From the NCBI RefSeq assembly GCF_041060425.1, contig NZ_JAULBC010000001.1, positions 868,001 through 932,000 of the forward strand: DNA of 64,000 nucleotides. Direction: 5' to 3'. A program made the translations under genes and the position numbers. Below, piece by piece: positions 44,548 to 54,309 of this stretch (position 1 is its first letter; every line of letters begins with the position of its first letter). The DNA comes from Danxiaibacter flavus (lineage in GTDB: Bacteria > Bacteroidota > Bacteroidia > Chitinophagales > Chitinophagaceae). Under the pieces are notes generated by a model. The model did no database searches and was not told the origin of the DNA. It saw only the letters and a list, made by a program, of their open reading frames with translations.

Positions 44548-45876
44548 ATGTATACAACGAGCACGCCTCCTGCCATTGAAAAAATTGCCATCGGAAAATA
44601 CCGATGGACCATTTGTGCACTGATATTTTTTGCCACGACCATCAACTACCTGGACAGACAGGTGATCAGCCTGTTAAAATCAACGCTTGAAAAAGAGTTT
44701 ACGTGGAGTGAAACAGATTATGCTAACCTTGTAACCTGCTTTCAGCTGTGTTATGCTTTAGGAATGATAGGTGCAGGTAGATTAATAGACAAGCTGGGTA
44801 CAAAGATCGGTTATGCACTAGCTACAGCTTTGTGGAGCATTGCTGCATTGGGTCATGGTCTTGTAACAAGCACGCTCGGATTCTTTGTTGCAAGAGGTTT
44901 CTTAGGTGTAACAGAATCCGGCAACTTTCCTGCAGCTATCAAAACAGTGGCTGAATGGTTTCCTAAAAAGGAACGTGCGCTGGCTACCGGTATATTTAAT
45001 TCTGGCACAAATATCGGCGCCATAGTGGCACCGCTTTCTGTACCGTTTATTGCTCAAAAAATGGGTTGGAAAGCAGCTTTTGTAATTACCGGGCTAATCG
45101 GTTTTATCTGGCTTATTTTCTGGTTTCTGCTGTATGAAGTGCCCAAAAAACAAAAGAGATTAAGCAAGTCTGAATACGATTATATCCACAGCGACAAAGA
45201 CGAACTACAGGAAACAACAGAAGTAAAACATGAAAAAGTATCCTGGGGTACATTGCTTAAATACAGACAAACCTGGGCCTTTGCAATAGGTAAAGGATTA
45301 ACAGATCCTATGTGGTGGTTCTTTTTATTCTGGCTTCCTGATATTCTGGAAAAACAATACGGTCTGAGTTCAACTGAAAAGGCATTCCCGGTTGCTGTTG
45401 CTTACACCATTGCAACCCTTGGTAGCATAGGTGGCGGATGGTTGCCTTTGCGATTGATCAAAAATGGAATGCCTGTTTTTTCTGCACGTAAAAAGTCCAT
45501 GCTCATCTATGCATGTTGTGCATTACCGGTAATAACGGCTCAGTACTTTGGTGGTTCTAACATGTGGCTGGCAGTGTGTATTATCAGTCTTGCAATGGCT
45601 GCGCACCAGGCATGGAGCGCGAATATCTTTACAACTGCAAGCGATATGTTTCCCAAACATACGCTGGGCTCCATCACCGGTATTGGCGGCATGTTCGGCG
45701 CAGTAGGCGGAATTATGATTGCCAAGCTGGCTGGTGCATTGTTTGATCATTATAAAGCTTTGGGACATATTCAAACCGGCTACACTATTATGTTTGTTGT
45801 ATGTGGCTCTGCTTATCTTGTCACCTGGACGATCATGCATTTGTTAGTGCCGAAAATGAGGCGTGTGGAAATATAA
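44548..45876 (+). CDS. exuT: MFS hexuronate transporter (ExuT-like)
   Basis: 442 residues from the ATG at 44548 (a TTG just upstream would add one). Twelve membrane helices of the anion:cation symporter branch of the major facilitator superfamily. The first helix ends TTINYLDRQVISLLK, followed by ALGMIGAGRLIDKLGTKIGYA, the loop 2-3 motif, and ESGNFPAAIKTVAEWFPKKERALATGIFNSG, which is strongly conserved in ExuT-type carriers. It probably brings glucuronate or galacturonate in with protons. Regulation is not visible; no GntR-type repressor gene lies nearby. Confidence 0.92.
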   Translation: MYTTSTPPAIEKIAIGKYRWTICALIFFATTINYLDRQVISLLKSTLEKEFTWSETDYANLVTCFQLCYALGMIGAGRLIDKLGTKIGYALATALWSIAALGHGLVTSTLGFFVARGFLGVTESGNFPAAIKTVAEWFPKKERALATGIFNSGTNIGAIVAPLSVPFIAQKMGWKAAFVITGLIGFIWLIFWFLLYEVPKKQKRLSKSEYDYIHSDKDELQETTEVKHEKVSWGTLLKYRQTWAFAIGKGLTDPMWWFFLFWLPDILEKQYGLSSTEKAFPVAVAYTIATLGSIGGGWLPLRLIKNGMPVFSARKKSMLIYACCALPVITAQYFGGSNMWLAVCIISLAMAAHQAWSANIFTTASDMFPKHTLGSITGIGGMFGAVGGIMIAKLAGALFDHYKALGHIQTGYTIMFVVCGSAYLVTWTIMHLLVPKMRRVEI

Positions 45877-46233
45877 TACCTCTCAATGATTGTATAAAAT
45901 CATTATTGTCCGACTAAAAGTGTGAAACTGGAATTTAATTGTCAATAGTAGTGTTAACCTATTATGATTTATAAATAGAGAAGATTGAGCTCAACGTAGG
46001 CAATCCCGAAGGGATGAAATTATTATAGAAGTGCGTAAATTATTTATTAAAACCCGAAGGGTTGACATTACATTATAGAATGTCAACCCTTCGGGTTTTA
46101 AATACAGGTGCGTATATTCTTCTATAATAATTTCATCCCTTCGGGATTGGATGGACCTGTTCTAAAATGTTTCTCTTTACAATTATTATTACCTTGGTTG
46201 TACGAAAAATAAACGGCTGTTGCATGGAAGGCG
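45877..46233. other. Spacer between convergent genes with a nested palindrome
   Basis: Apart from the palindrome at 46001-46149, which may terminate both genes, nothing coding is visible. Confidence 0.55.
46001..46149. repeat. Nested perfect palindrome (31-bp outer, 21-bp inner arms)
   Basis: Outer arms 46001-46031 and 46119-46149 are exact reverse complements, with core CCCGAAGGGATG. Inside them a second exact pair, 46049-46069 and 46079-46099, has core CCCGAAGGGTTGACA. Each arm itself contains the small palindrome CCCGAAGGG. Exact arms of this length suggest recent origin or active maintenance. Confidence 0.85.
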
Positions 46234-46644
46234 CTAAACTGATTCAGACAACTTAAGAAGACCGATTTGTTGATACATCTTCAAAAAATCAAAACTGTTC
46301 CATGCTTCTTTGATTTTTCCATGTTCGCATTTTGCCCAGCAGATGCCGGAAAAATTGACCTCCTTGTTAGTCGGAATATGCAAGGCGTGCACCGTGCATC
46401 TCACGGCTTCAATGCCATCTTCTTTGATGGCATCTTCCATCTGAATGTCGATGTTTGTGAAATCCTTTTTGAAGTTTGCGTAAAATGTTCTGAATCCCTC
46501 CGGGCCTGGCAGATTGGAGTCAATATCTCCAAGGCCATGCCTTGTGGCGTTTTCATGCATCAGGCTTTCTGCGATATCAATGTTTCCTTTGTTCCAGACC
46601 TCATTCAGCCATTTGTACACCAGGGTTTGTTCCAGGTTAGGCAT
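46234..46644 (-). CDS. SnoaL-like/ester cyclase-type protein
   Basis: 136 residues with the NTF2-like alpha+beta cone fold. The family pattern is clear: VYKWLNEVWNKGNIDIAESLMHENATRHG, then GPEGFRTFYANFKKDFTNIDIQMEDAIKEDG, then VRCTVHALHIPTNKEVNFSGICWAKCEHGKIKEAWNSFD. Members include polyketide cyclases and many predicted ester cyclases of unknown substrate. No partner genes of a biosynthetic pathway are near, so the role is open. It is convergent with exuT. Confidence 0.82.
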   Translation of the reverse strand: MPNLEQTLVYKWLNEVWNKGNIDIAESLMHENATRHGLGDIDSNLPGPEGFRTFYANFKKDFTNIDIQMEDAIKEDGIEAVRCTVHALHIPTNKEVNFSGICWAKCEHGKIKEAWNSFDFLKMYQQIGLLKLSESV

Positions 46645-47191
46645 TGTAGTAAGTTTTTAGGATTAAAAAATAGACACATAAATTAATCGATTTTAAATTG
46701 ATTTGCAAATCGGTTAAGCTACCGGTATTCGCGTGTTATTGTTATACATCTTTAAGCTCATTTATTTGGGTCAGATGTTGAATGCGAGTGTCTTTACAAA
46801 GGATGCAATCACTATATTGAAGAAGAAGGCCAAAAAATCAGATCAACATACAAGATAATTTCGCTTCCGGCAATTGAAGGGGCTTGCAGTCATCTGTCTT
46901 TCCAAATTAATGAGTAGCGCCTGTTGCATAGATAAAACAAAGCCGCACTTTGGAGAGGCGCGGGAGGGCAAAACGGCCGGAGGCATCCGTGTTTGCCTTG
47001 ATTTTTTGGTTCTTTTGGATCAAGCCAAAAGAACATAAAAGAGAAAACGGTTCCAATATGCTATGTAAAGACATTTTTCCCACCGCTGTTGAATCAAATC
47101 TCATACACTACCTCGCGCCATCCAAAAAATAAAGCTTTATATTTATCCCTCTGACAAAACTGCTTTCAAAAAAATCATTAATTCATTCCTC
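46645..47191. other. 547-base spacer with a dispersed-repeat-like block
   Basis: About 46914-47045 is GC-richer than its surroundings (GGCCGGAGGCATCCGTG near 46978) and contains a perfect 10-bp hairpin, 47009-47018 with 47025-47034 (GTTCTTTTGG). It looks like a dispersed intergenic repeat; the open frames across it are probably not genes. The remaining bases show nothing. Confidence 0.5.
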
Positions 47192-49183
47192 ATGATTGCT
47201 TATAAGAAAGGCTTATTGCTCTGCTTAATATTGATTTTTGCAACACAGCGTTTAATTGCTCAATCAATCGAAAAAGTTGATGTATGCATTTATGGAGGAA
47301 CCTCTGCCGGTGTTATCGCTGCCTATACTGCCAGGAAGTTACACAAGACTGTATTATTGATAGAACCCGGTAACAGATTGGGCGGACTGACAACAGGTGG
47401 TCTCGGATATACAGATATCGGCAACAAATATGCCATTACGGGTTTGGCAAGAGATTATTATCGCCGTATCGGTAAACACTATGGCCGCTTTGAGCAATGG
47501 ATCTTTGAACCCAAAGTTGCACTGCAGATTTTTCAGCAATACATTGATGACGCCCAATTGAATATCCGTCTTCAGCACCGATTGGCGAGTGTAAAAAAGG
47601 TGAATGGCTCAATTACTGAAATAGAAGTAACGAACTTAAACAGCGGAAAAAATATACAGGTTAAAGCCGGCATGTTCATTGATTGCTCATATGAAGGAGA
47701 CCTGATGGCAAAGGCCGGTGTCTCATACATGGTAGGTCGTGAAGCCAATGCGGATTACAATGAAACATACAACGGAATACAACTTCGTGAAAAACATCAA
47801 TTCCCTGATAGCATTAATCCTTACAAAGAACCGGGCAAACCCGGAAGTGGACTTTTGTGGGGCATAAGTCCTGAACCGTTAGGGACAATTGGAGCCGGTG
47901 ACAAAAAAGTACAGACGTACAATTTCAGGATATGCCTGACAAATGATCCCACTAATCGCATAGAGATCACCAGGCCTGAAGATTATGATCCTGCACGTTA
48001 TGAATTATTATTGCGAGTGCTGGAGAAAAGACCTGCTAAAGATCTTAATGGTATTATGAAGGTAGACCTGATGCCAAATCATAAAACCGATATCAATAAC
48101 AATGGGGCATTTTCAACAGATATGATCGGTGAGAACTATAATTATCCTGAAGGCGATGCTGCGATAAGAAAAGCCATCATTAAAAAGCATGAGAACTATA
48201 CCAAAGGTTTTTTGTATTTCGTGGGTCATGATAGCCGTATGCCGCAGCATTTGCGTGATATGATGTTGCAATGGGGGTATCCGAAAGATGAATACACAGA
48301 TAATGGCAACTGGACACCTCAATTATACATTAGAGAAGCCCGCAGAATGAAGGGCGCCTATATAATGACACAAGCGAATTGCGAAGCGCGCGAGACCGTT
48401 ACCGATGGTATTGGGATGGCAGCTTATACAATGGATTCCCATAATTGCCAGCGCATTGTTGTAAACGGCATGGTAAAGAATGAGGGGGATGTGCAAATAG
48501 GGGGCTTTGGTCCTTATCCTATATCTTACAGATCTATTATTCCCAAAGCCGATGAATGTAAAAATCTTTTTGTACCGGTTTGCCTGTCTGCCACTCATAT
48601 TGCATATGGTTCCATAAGAATGGAGCCGGTATTTATGGAGCTTGGACAGTCGGCCGCAGTAGCTGCAGTGGAAGCGCTTAACACGGGAACAACTGTGCAG
48701 AATGTAGATATTAAAAAAGTACAGCAATCATTACTAGATAATCCGTTGGTTAACGGAAAAATACAGGAAGTGCTTGTGGATAATGACGATACAAAGCATG
48801 TTGTTGTTACCGGCAATTGGAAAAAACAAAAAGGAGGTTCTTACGGACCATCCCTTTATGCAAATGATAGTAAGGGGGGAGAAGCGGGCTCCGTTCGTTT
48901 TAACGTTGACATACCAAAGGACGGGAAATATCGTGTCTACAGCTATTTACCTAAGCTGGAAAATGCAGCGTTACATACGCATTTCACCATTTTTGACGGG
49001 AACAACAAGCATGACCATGCAGTTGATGCATCAGCTATAAAGGTCGAAGGGCAAACGTCCGGTGAATGGATTGACCTTGGTGCATACAGTTTCAAAAAAG
49101 AGGGCAAAGCTTATGTTGAAATAAATAACGAAAAAGCAGATGGAGTAGTAGTGGCTGATGCAATCCTGTTCATACCTGAGTAA
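47192..49183 (+). CDS. Secreted FAD-dependent oxidoreductase with C-terminal golvesin/xanthan-lyase-like domain
   Basis: 663 residues. A signal peptide ends LIAQ (cut near residue 23). The FAD-binding Rossmann motif follows: VDVCIYGGTSAGVIAAYTARKL, EPGNRLGGLTTGG and FIDCSYEGDLMAKAG. Residues about 35-500 match the FAD_oxidored family common in Bacteroidota polysaccharide-degrading loci. The last ~140 residues (VDNDDTKHVVVTGNW through GVVVADAILF) are a beta-sandwich like that at the C-terminus of golvesin and xanthan lyase, probably for carbohydrate binding. The substrate is unknown; an oxidised sugar derivative is a guess. It stands alone on this strand. Confidence 0.88.
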   Translation: MIAYKKGLLLCLILIFATQRLIAQSIEKVDVCIYGGTSAGVIAAYTARKLHKTVLLIEPGNRLGGLTTGGLGYTDIGNKYAITGLARDYYRRIGKHYGRFEQWIFEPKVALQIFQQYIDDAQLNIRLQHRLASVKKVNGSITEIEVTNLNSGKNIQVKAGMFIDCSYEGDLMAKAGVSYMVGREANADYNETYNGIQLREKHQFPDSINPYKEPGKPGSGLLWGISPEPLGTIGAGDKKVQTYNFRICLTNDPTNRIEITRPEDYDPARYELLLRVLEKRPAKDLNGIMKVDLMPNHKTDINNNGAFSTDMIGENYNYPEGDAAIRKAIIKKHENYTKGFLYFVGHDSRMPQHLRDMMLQWGYPKDEYTDNGNWTPQLYIREARRMKGAYIMTQANCEARETVTDGIGMAAYTMDSHNCQRIVVNGMVKNEGDVQIGGFGPYPISYRSIIPKADECKNLFVPVCLSATHIAYGSIRMEPVFMELGQSAAVAAVEALNTGTTVQNVDIKKVQQSLLDNPLVNGKIQEVLVDNDDTKHVVVTGNWKKQKGGSYGPSLYANDSKGGEAGSVRFNVDIPKDGKYRVYSYLPKLENAALHTHFTIFDGNNKHDHAVDASAIKVEGQTSGEWIDLGAYSFKKEGKAYVEINNEKADGVVVADAILFIPE

Positions 49184-49392
49184 TAAGCTGCTTTTTTTCT
49201 AAAGTTCGCCAGGGAAGCGAGTATTTTTGTATCTGTTACATCGTTTTTAATGCAATAATGCGTTGACTAACTATGGAGGTTTAATAGTAATTCTGACCGT
49301 AGATCTATCATTTGCTATCTTAAGGTTATTGGTACGCAAACAATATAAAGTTGCGCACCAATAACCAAAAAATACCGATGTTTTTTGAAAGC

Positions 49393-49881
49393 CTAGTTCA
49401 ATTTAACAAGATGCTGTTCTTGTTCTTTTGATAATTGATCCTTCTCAATAATCTGAAGTGATGCATTTGCAGATTTTGTTTTCATCGTTTCAAAAATACC
49501 GTGATTATCCAGCTTGTACATTGCGCCTGTAGCAGGATCGATGATCAGCATTCCAATAACGCCACCCAAAAGAATGTTACCAAAATACCATCCGTTCAGT
49601 TTGCATTCAACCGTCATTTTTTTAGTTTCAAATCCACTTTTTGTCAAAGTAATTGTATAGGATTCCTTTGCAAAAAAAGAGGATCCGGACTTTAACTTGA
49701 ACGCAGCCGGAGAAGTTCCTTTGTAAACTTCAATACCTTTTCTATTGGTCACTGAAATTTCAGCACCTGCCGGGTTGGTGTCAACTGAAAAAGGCCAATT
49801 AGATTTACTTACGATGGATGCACATCCTGTAGATAACATGGCAAATGCAACTGCAATTGCAGAGAGCCTGGTACGAGACAT
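49393..49881 (-). CDS. PEGA-like small lipoprotein
   Basis: 162 residues. Signal peptide with lipobox LSTGC (Cys20). The body starts with a PEGA-like beta domain (FSVDTNPAGAEISVTNRKG, then YTITLTKSGFETKK), followed by a glycine-rich hydrophobic segment GNILLGGVIGMLIIDPATGAMYKLD that could touch or cross the membrane. This arrangement is seen in many uncharacterised bacterial lipoproteins. It is convergent with the FAD oxidoreductase gene, and no functional partner is adjacent. Confidence 0.8.
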   Translation of the reverse strand: MSRTRLSAIAVAFAMLSTGCASIVSKSNWPFSVDTNPAGAEISVTNRKGIEVYKGTSPAAFKLKSGSSFFAKESYTITLTKSGFETKKMTVECKLNGWYFGNILLGGVIGMLIIDPATGAMYKLDNHGIFETMKTKSANASLQIIEKDQLSKEQEQHLVKLN

Positions 49882-50969
49882 AGTTTTTCGTTTTAAGGAT
49901 TAAGATTTTAAAATCCCTGATTAAAAAATAGGGCGCAAAAATAAAAGAATGTTTAACTCAAAAAAATATTTCTATTATTGATGAAGTCAGCTTGTTATTA
50001 CAAACATGCTCATTTCGTGCTACAAGTAAATTGAATTATTTGCAGGTAGGTTGCGATACGCTTTTCGTTAGCGTTCTGCCAGAACGGTGAGCCATGGTAA
50101 CTTGGCTCTAACGGCAAGGCATCTTATTTGTTGCTCTTTAGCGCTGATCATATTTGTTTTGGTCTTTTATGTTGAAGAATACAGGAGTCCTGCTTTTCAG
50201 ATGAACGCAGATGTAAATGAACGCAAGAAAGGTGAAGTTTTCGGAGATGATACATCCACCGGTGCTCAGATTTTCACCCGAAAAACGCTTTGATGCAGAA
50301 AAAGAAAAATGAGAATTACTTCTGTTATATTCCAACTGATTAATATTTCTTTTGGCTTACTGTTTAAATCCACAGTTAAATAGCTTCCCGCTTCAATTGC
50401 TGATTGGCTGAATGTATATAATAGATTCAATAAAAATAAATGCATTTACGCTATTGCATAAATAAAAAAAAGTTGTTAATTTTTGTTCTTATTATCGCTT
50501 GTCATTACTGTCCACGCCATACTTCACTGTCCGGTATCCTCTGCAATAAAACCACGAGCAACACAATTTGTAAGTAACCGATGTAGTGCTGGTTTCGATA
50601 ATGAAGCGTTGTCGCCACGGGTGATAGTGTGTATTCTAGTAATTAGAATTTTTCATTTGGATTCAAGCGTACACTATTATGTATTGTTATACCCCTTTAA
50701 AGAACAAAGAATGTTCCTTATCCCGGAAGCTAACTTTCAATACACGGTTTAAATTCTTAACCCGGCCCGTCAATTCTTGTATTCATACCTTTCTCTGCAT
50801 AACAACTATTCTTTTCGTGAGGCATATTCGTTTGCGAAGATGGGCATAATATCTTTCATATTATGCCCTTTTAAATACCCTTTTCAAAATCAAATCCGCC
50901 CTATACACCATTCCTGTTTAATGTGTGTAGGGGCTATCTATTACCTCAACTATAATAAAACCGTGATCT
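49882..50969. other. 1088-base region without a recognisable gene
   Basis: AT-rich and not repetitive. Short open frames (50087-50293, 50483-50752, 50777-50986) have no recognisable domains. A clear terminator-like hairpin lies at 50842-50872, and a 10-bp imperfect hairpin (50899-50908 with 50933-50942) lies in what would be the leader of the next gene. The region could encode an untranslated RNA ending at the terminator or be decayed sequence. Confidence 0.5.
50842..50872 (+). terminator. Terminator-like hairpin with no gene upstream
   Basis: Perfect 11-bp arms 50842-50852 and 50858-50868 (GGGCATAATAT), 5-base loop, followed by TTTT. No recognisable plus-strand gene lies within 3 kb before it except the FAD oxidoreductase, 1.6 kb away. 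Confidence 0.65.
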
Positions 50970-53900
50970 ATGTTTACTCCTCATAAAAGAAAAATTCATA
51001 TCCCTTTTTTAGGGGGGCGATGTAACGAAATAAGTCGCTTCTTTAAAAAAGTAGTCCCGCTTTTGCTTACCGCCATATTACTTTATTCCTATCAGTCATA
51101 TGCGCAATTGGCGCCCGTTTATCCGCCTGCCGGAGGATTTCGCATTGACGGTGGTTTAAAAGCCAACACACCTACTGCTAACCAGGGTGACTGGGTAGCA
51201 GGGCCTGGAGGCACCGGTGGCTTTGTGCTGACAGACTCTGGCGTTGCCGTTGTTGGCGCCACTACGGGCCTTAAACGTGATGCATATAACAGTAACCTGG
51301 ACTTTATCTTTACAACAGGAAGTAAGTTTGACGACAGTATACCCGCTTTACATTGGACCCAATCTACTGCGCCGAATAAGAATGATATTAATAACGCGAT
51401 GTACCACGTATCAAGAGACACTTCCAATAATAACCAGTGGATCATAATTGGTGGTGACCGTCTTTCTACAAGTGGGACAAGCTACATAGATTTTGAATTT
51501 TTGCAGAATACGCTGGCTAGAAATCCATCAGGTGGCGGCTTCACTGGTGGCGGTCCTAACGGCGGCAGAACCATCAATGACCTGGTTATTTCAATGGAAT
51601 ACACTAACGGCGGTGTTGCGGCCAATGTATTCTTTTATCAATGGAAAGCCAAGGCTGGTGGCGGTTACGAGTTTGTTCAATTTACTCCGCCCGCCGGTAC
51701 TGCTTTTGCATTAACCAATGGTGTTAATGAATCCGTTCCTTTTGGGGCTTTTGGTTCTACCACATATCAACCATTTGCATTTGTTGAAGCAGCTATTAAT
51801 ATCACAAAACTGTTGGCTGCAACAGGAGATGCCTGTGCCGGCCTGAGCGTTAAAACGCTTTGGATAAAAACAAAAGCGTCAGCGTCTTCAACTGCTGCGC
51901 TGAAAGATTTTGTTGAACCAATACCTGTCTCCTTCACTTTTGGTTCGGCCAGCATCAAATATGCCGGACCGTTCTGCGCAAAAGGTACGGCTTCTGTTGA
52001 CTTAACCGGTATTACCGGAGGTACATTCTCTGCGCCTGCAGGTCTTAGCATTAATGCCAGTACCGGGTTAATAGATCTTGCAGCTAGTACACCAGGAACT
52101 TATGAGATTACGTATACCTTCAATAGTGGCAATGGTTGTATTAAAACTGCAAAAGCAACAGTGGTAATCAATCCATTCCCGTCATGTAGTATTACCGGGC
52201 CGGACGGACCACTTTGTCCGGGGACAACAGGAAACACCTACACCGGATCCGGAGGTGTTAAATTCAAATGGACCATATCAGGTAATGGCTCTATTGTTGG
52301 CAGCGACAGCAGTTCGTCTGTAACTGTTACAGCCGGCAATAATTGTAACGCATCATTTACATTAGGATTAACAACTACCAACTCCAGTGGCTGTTCAAGC
52401 ACCTGCAGTAAAGATGTAGTTGTTAAGGACACAATAAAGCCAGTGATTAATTGTCCGGGAAATAAACAACTCGAATGCGGTGCGGCTTCTGATACTTCCA
52501 AAACAGGAAAAGCAACCGCTACCGATAACTGCGGCGGAACTGTAACAATTAGTTACACAGATGCTGCAACAGCTGCGGGTTGTAACGGAAAAGCAGGAAT
52601 TGACAGGACATGGAAAGCTATAGACGCTTGTGGTAACTTCAGTACTTGTGTACAGCACATTACGTTCATTGATACAACCAAGCCTGTGATCACATGTCCT
52701 GGTAACAAACAATTGACATGTGGCGCACCAACTGACACAGTACACACAGGAAAAGCAACTGCAACTGATAATTGCGGCGGTACAGTAATAATAACTCATA
52801 CCGATGCAGCTACTGCAGCTTCTTGTGCAGGAATACCAGGTATTGACCGTACATGGAGAGCTACAGATGCATGCGGTAACTTTAGCACTTGTGTACAGCA
52901 CATTACATTCATAGACACAACTGCTCCTTCAATTACCTGTCCTGCTCCGGTAACTGTAGAATGTGCTGGAGACGTGCCAACTCCAGATCCGAAGTCAGTA
53001 ACCACTTCTGATAATTGTAGTGGTTCAGTTACAGTTGAATTTGTAAAAGACGAAGCTTCAGGCAGCTGTCCTAAGATTATTACCCGCACATATAAGGCAA
53101 CAGACGCCTGCGGTAATACTAATACTTGTACACAAACAATTACAGTGAAGGACGTAACTCCGCCAACTATTGCTTGTGTGCCTGATGTTAAAGTTGAATG
53201 TGGAGATGCTACAGATACTACGGCTACAGGTACACCTGTTGCTACTGATAACTGCGGCAAACCTACGCTCACACATAAGGATGTAAACAGTTCTCAAAAT
53301 TGCTACACACTAATCACACGCACATGGACTGCTACTGACGGTTGTGGCAATACAACAACCTGTGTACAGCATATTACTGTAACAGATCGAACAGCGCCAA
53401 TTGTTAGTTGTCCGTCAGATAAAGTATTGTCATGTGGTGAATCAACTGATCCGTCTAACACCGGAACAGCTACAGCTTCAGACAATTGCTCTTCTGCAGC
53501 AGAAATCAATATATTCTATACTGATGCTCCGGTTGCAGGTTCAGCATGCCCTGGCAGCACAAATATAGATCGTACATGGACTGCTATAGACGGTGCGGGT
53601 AACATTGGTACTTGTGTACAGCACATTACTTTCGTTCAGAATGTTGCTCCTCTTACAAAAGTGAAAACAGCATCTGTTCAAAAACCTGTAAGGGCTACAA
53701 CACAAAAGAGCACTACTCAGGCCAGTGTGAATAAGGATAAGAAAGTTGCTTCCGCAAGCAAAAACAGCAGCGGCTTACAAGTGACAGCTTATCCCAATCC
53801 ATTCCAGAAAAAAGTAAACTTTAGAATTGTTTCTGCAACTTCCGGTAAGGCAGTTTTGGAAGTTTACAATATCTCTGGTCAAAAACTGGGAAATGCTTTT

Positions 53901-54032
53901 GAAGGTAAACTTGATGCAGGTGTTGCAAGGGATGTTCAGTACACGCTTCCTTTTGCATCAAATTCAATGCTGATTTATAAATTGTCTGTAGGTGGTAAAT
54001 CAGCAAGCGGAAAAATTCAATCGCTCGAATAG
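50970..54032 (+). CDS. Secreted protein with five HYR-like repeats and type IX sorting domain
   Basis: 1020 residues. The signal sequence is preceded by a long N-region; its hydrophobic core is VVPLLLTAILLYS, ending SYAQ near 46. Residues ~47-310 form an unassigned domain; ~330-486 contain Ig-like segments. Five repeats of about 80 residues begin near 487, 568, 649, 728 and 806, each with D.T.P.I.CP....C, ATDNC and TA.DACGN...C, the Cys-rich form of HYR modules. Repeats 1 and 2 are nearly identical. A linker rich in Lys, Thr and Ser leads to the C-terminal domain (~936-1020) with TAYPNPF and GKIQSLE, typical of type A sorting signals cut off during type IX export. It is probably a cell-surface or released adhesin-like protein; the ligand is unknown. 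Confidence 0.9.
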   Translation: MFTPHKRKIHIPFLGGRCNEISRFFKKVVPLLLTAILLYSYQSYAQLAPVYPPAGGFRIDGGLKANTPTANQGDWVAGPGGTGGFVLTDSGVAVVGATTGLKRDAYNSNLDFIFTTGSKFDDSIPALHWTQSTAPNKNDINNAMYHVSRDTSNNNQWIIIGGDRLSTSGTSYIDFEFLQNTLARNPSGGGFTGGGPNGGRTINDLVISMEYTNGGVAANVFFYQWKAKAGGGYEFVQFTPPAGTAFALTNGVNESVPFGAFGSTTYQPFAFVEAAINITKLLAATGDACAGLSVKTLWIKTKASASSTAALKDFVEPIPVSFTFGSASIKYAGPFCAKGTASVDLTGITGGTFSAPAGLSINASTGLIDLAASTPGTYEITYTFNSGNGCIKTAKATVVINPFPSCSITGPDGPLCPGTTGNTYTGSGGVKFKWTISGNGSIVGSDSSSSVTVTAGNNCNASFTLGLTTTNSSGCSSTCSKDVVVKDTIKPVINCPGNKQLECGAASDTSKTGKATATDNCGGTVTISYTDAATAAGCNGKAGIDRTWKAIDACGNFSTCVQHITFIDTTKPVITCPGNKQLTCGAPTDTVHTGKATATDNCGGTVIITHTDAATAASCAGIPGIDRTWRATDACGNFSTCVQHITFIDTTAPSITCPAPVTVECAGDVPTPDPKSVTTSDNCSGSVTVEFVKDEASGSCPKIITRTYKATDACGNTNTCTQTITVKDVTPPTIACVPDVKVECGDATDTTATGTPVATDNCGKPTLTHKDVNSSQNCYTLITRTWTATDGCGNTTTCVQHITVTDRTAPIVSCPSDKVLSCGESTDPSNTGTATASDNCSSAAEINIFYTDAPVAGSACPGSTNIDRTWTAIDGAGNIGTCVQHITFVQNVAPLTKVKTASVQKPVRATTQKSTTQASVNKDKKVASASKNSSGLQVTAYPNPFQKKVNFRIVSATSGKAVLEVYNISGQKLGNAFEGKLDAGVARDVQYTLPFASNSMLIYKLSVGGKSASGKIQSLE

Positions 54033-54072
54033 TATTAAGTAAGTTTAGCTGAAATAGGGGCCGAAAAAAAGA

Positions 54073-54102
54073 GGGGTAGTATCATTTACTTGATACTACC
54101 CC
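54073..54102. terminator. Terminator after the HYR-repeat protein
   Basis: Perfect 12-bp arms 54073-54084 and 54091-54102 (GGGGTAGTATCA), A-rich on the left and T-rich on the right, so usable from both sides. Confidence 0.75.
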
Positions 54103-54309
54103 TTCTTATTGGGTAGTTTATAATCCGGTTTTGCACTGCCAGCTGAAAGCTCTAAGCTGGCAGCCAATAGCTCATATATCATTTATTTGATACTACCCTT
54201 TCTTATTGAGTATTTACAAGTAAGTCTTTAGATAAAGCCATTGACAATCAATGCCCCGCGACGTTTGTAATTAAACTTTGCGGCTTGATCTAATAGCTAA
54301 TTGCTGATG

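Noticed and set aside
46907..47132. Overlapping 60-65-codon ORFs on both strands
   Set aside because: They coincide with the GC-rich repeat-like block; open frames on both strands over the same bases point to composition, not genes.
50087..50293. Possible 68-residue membrane protein
   Set aside because: It has one hydrophobic stretch but starts with GTG, no family pattern, and nothing around it supports expression.
50483..50986. Two short ORFs before the HYR-repeat protein
   Set aside because: They have no signal peptide or domain, and one crosses the terminator-like hairpin at 50842.
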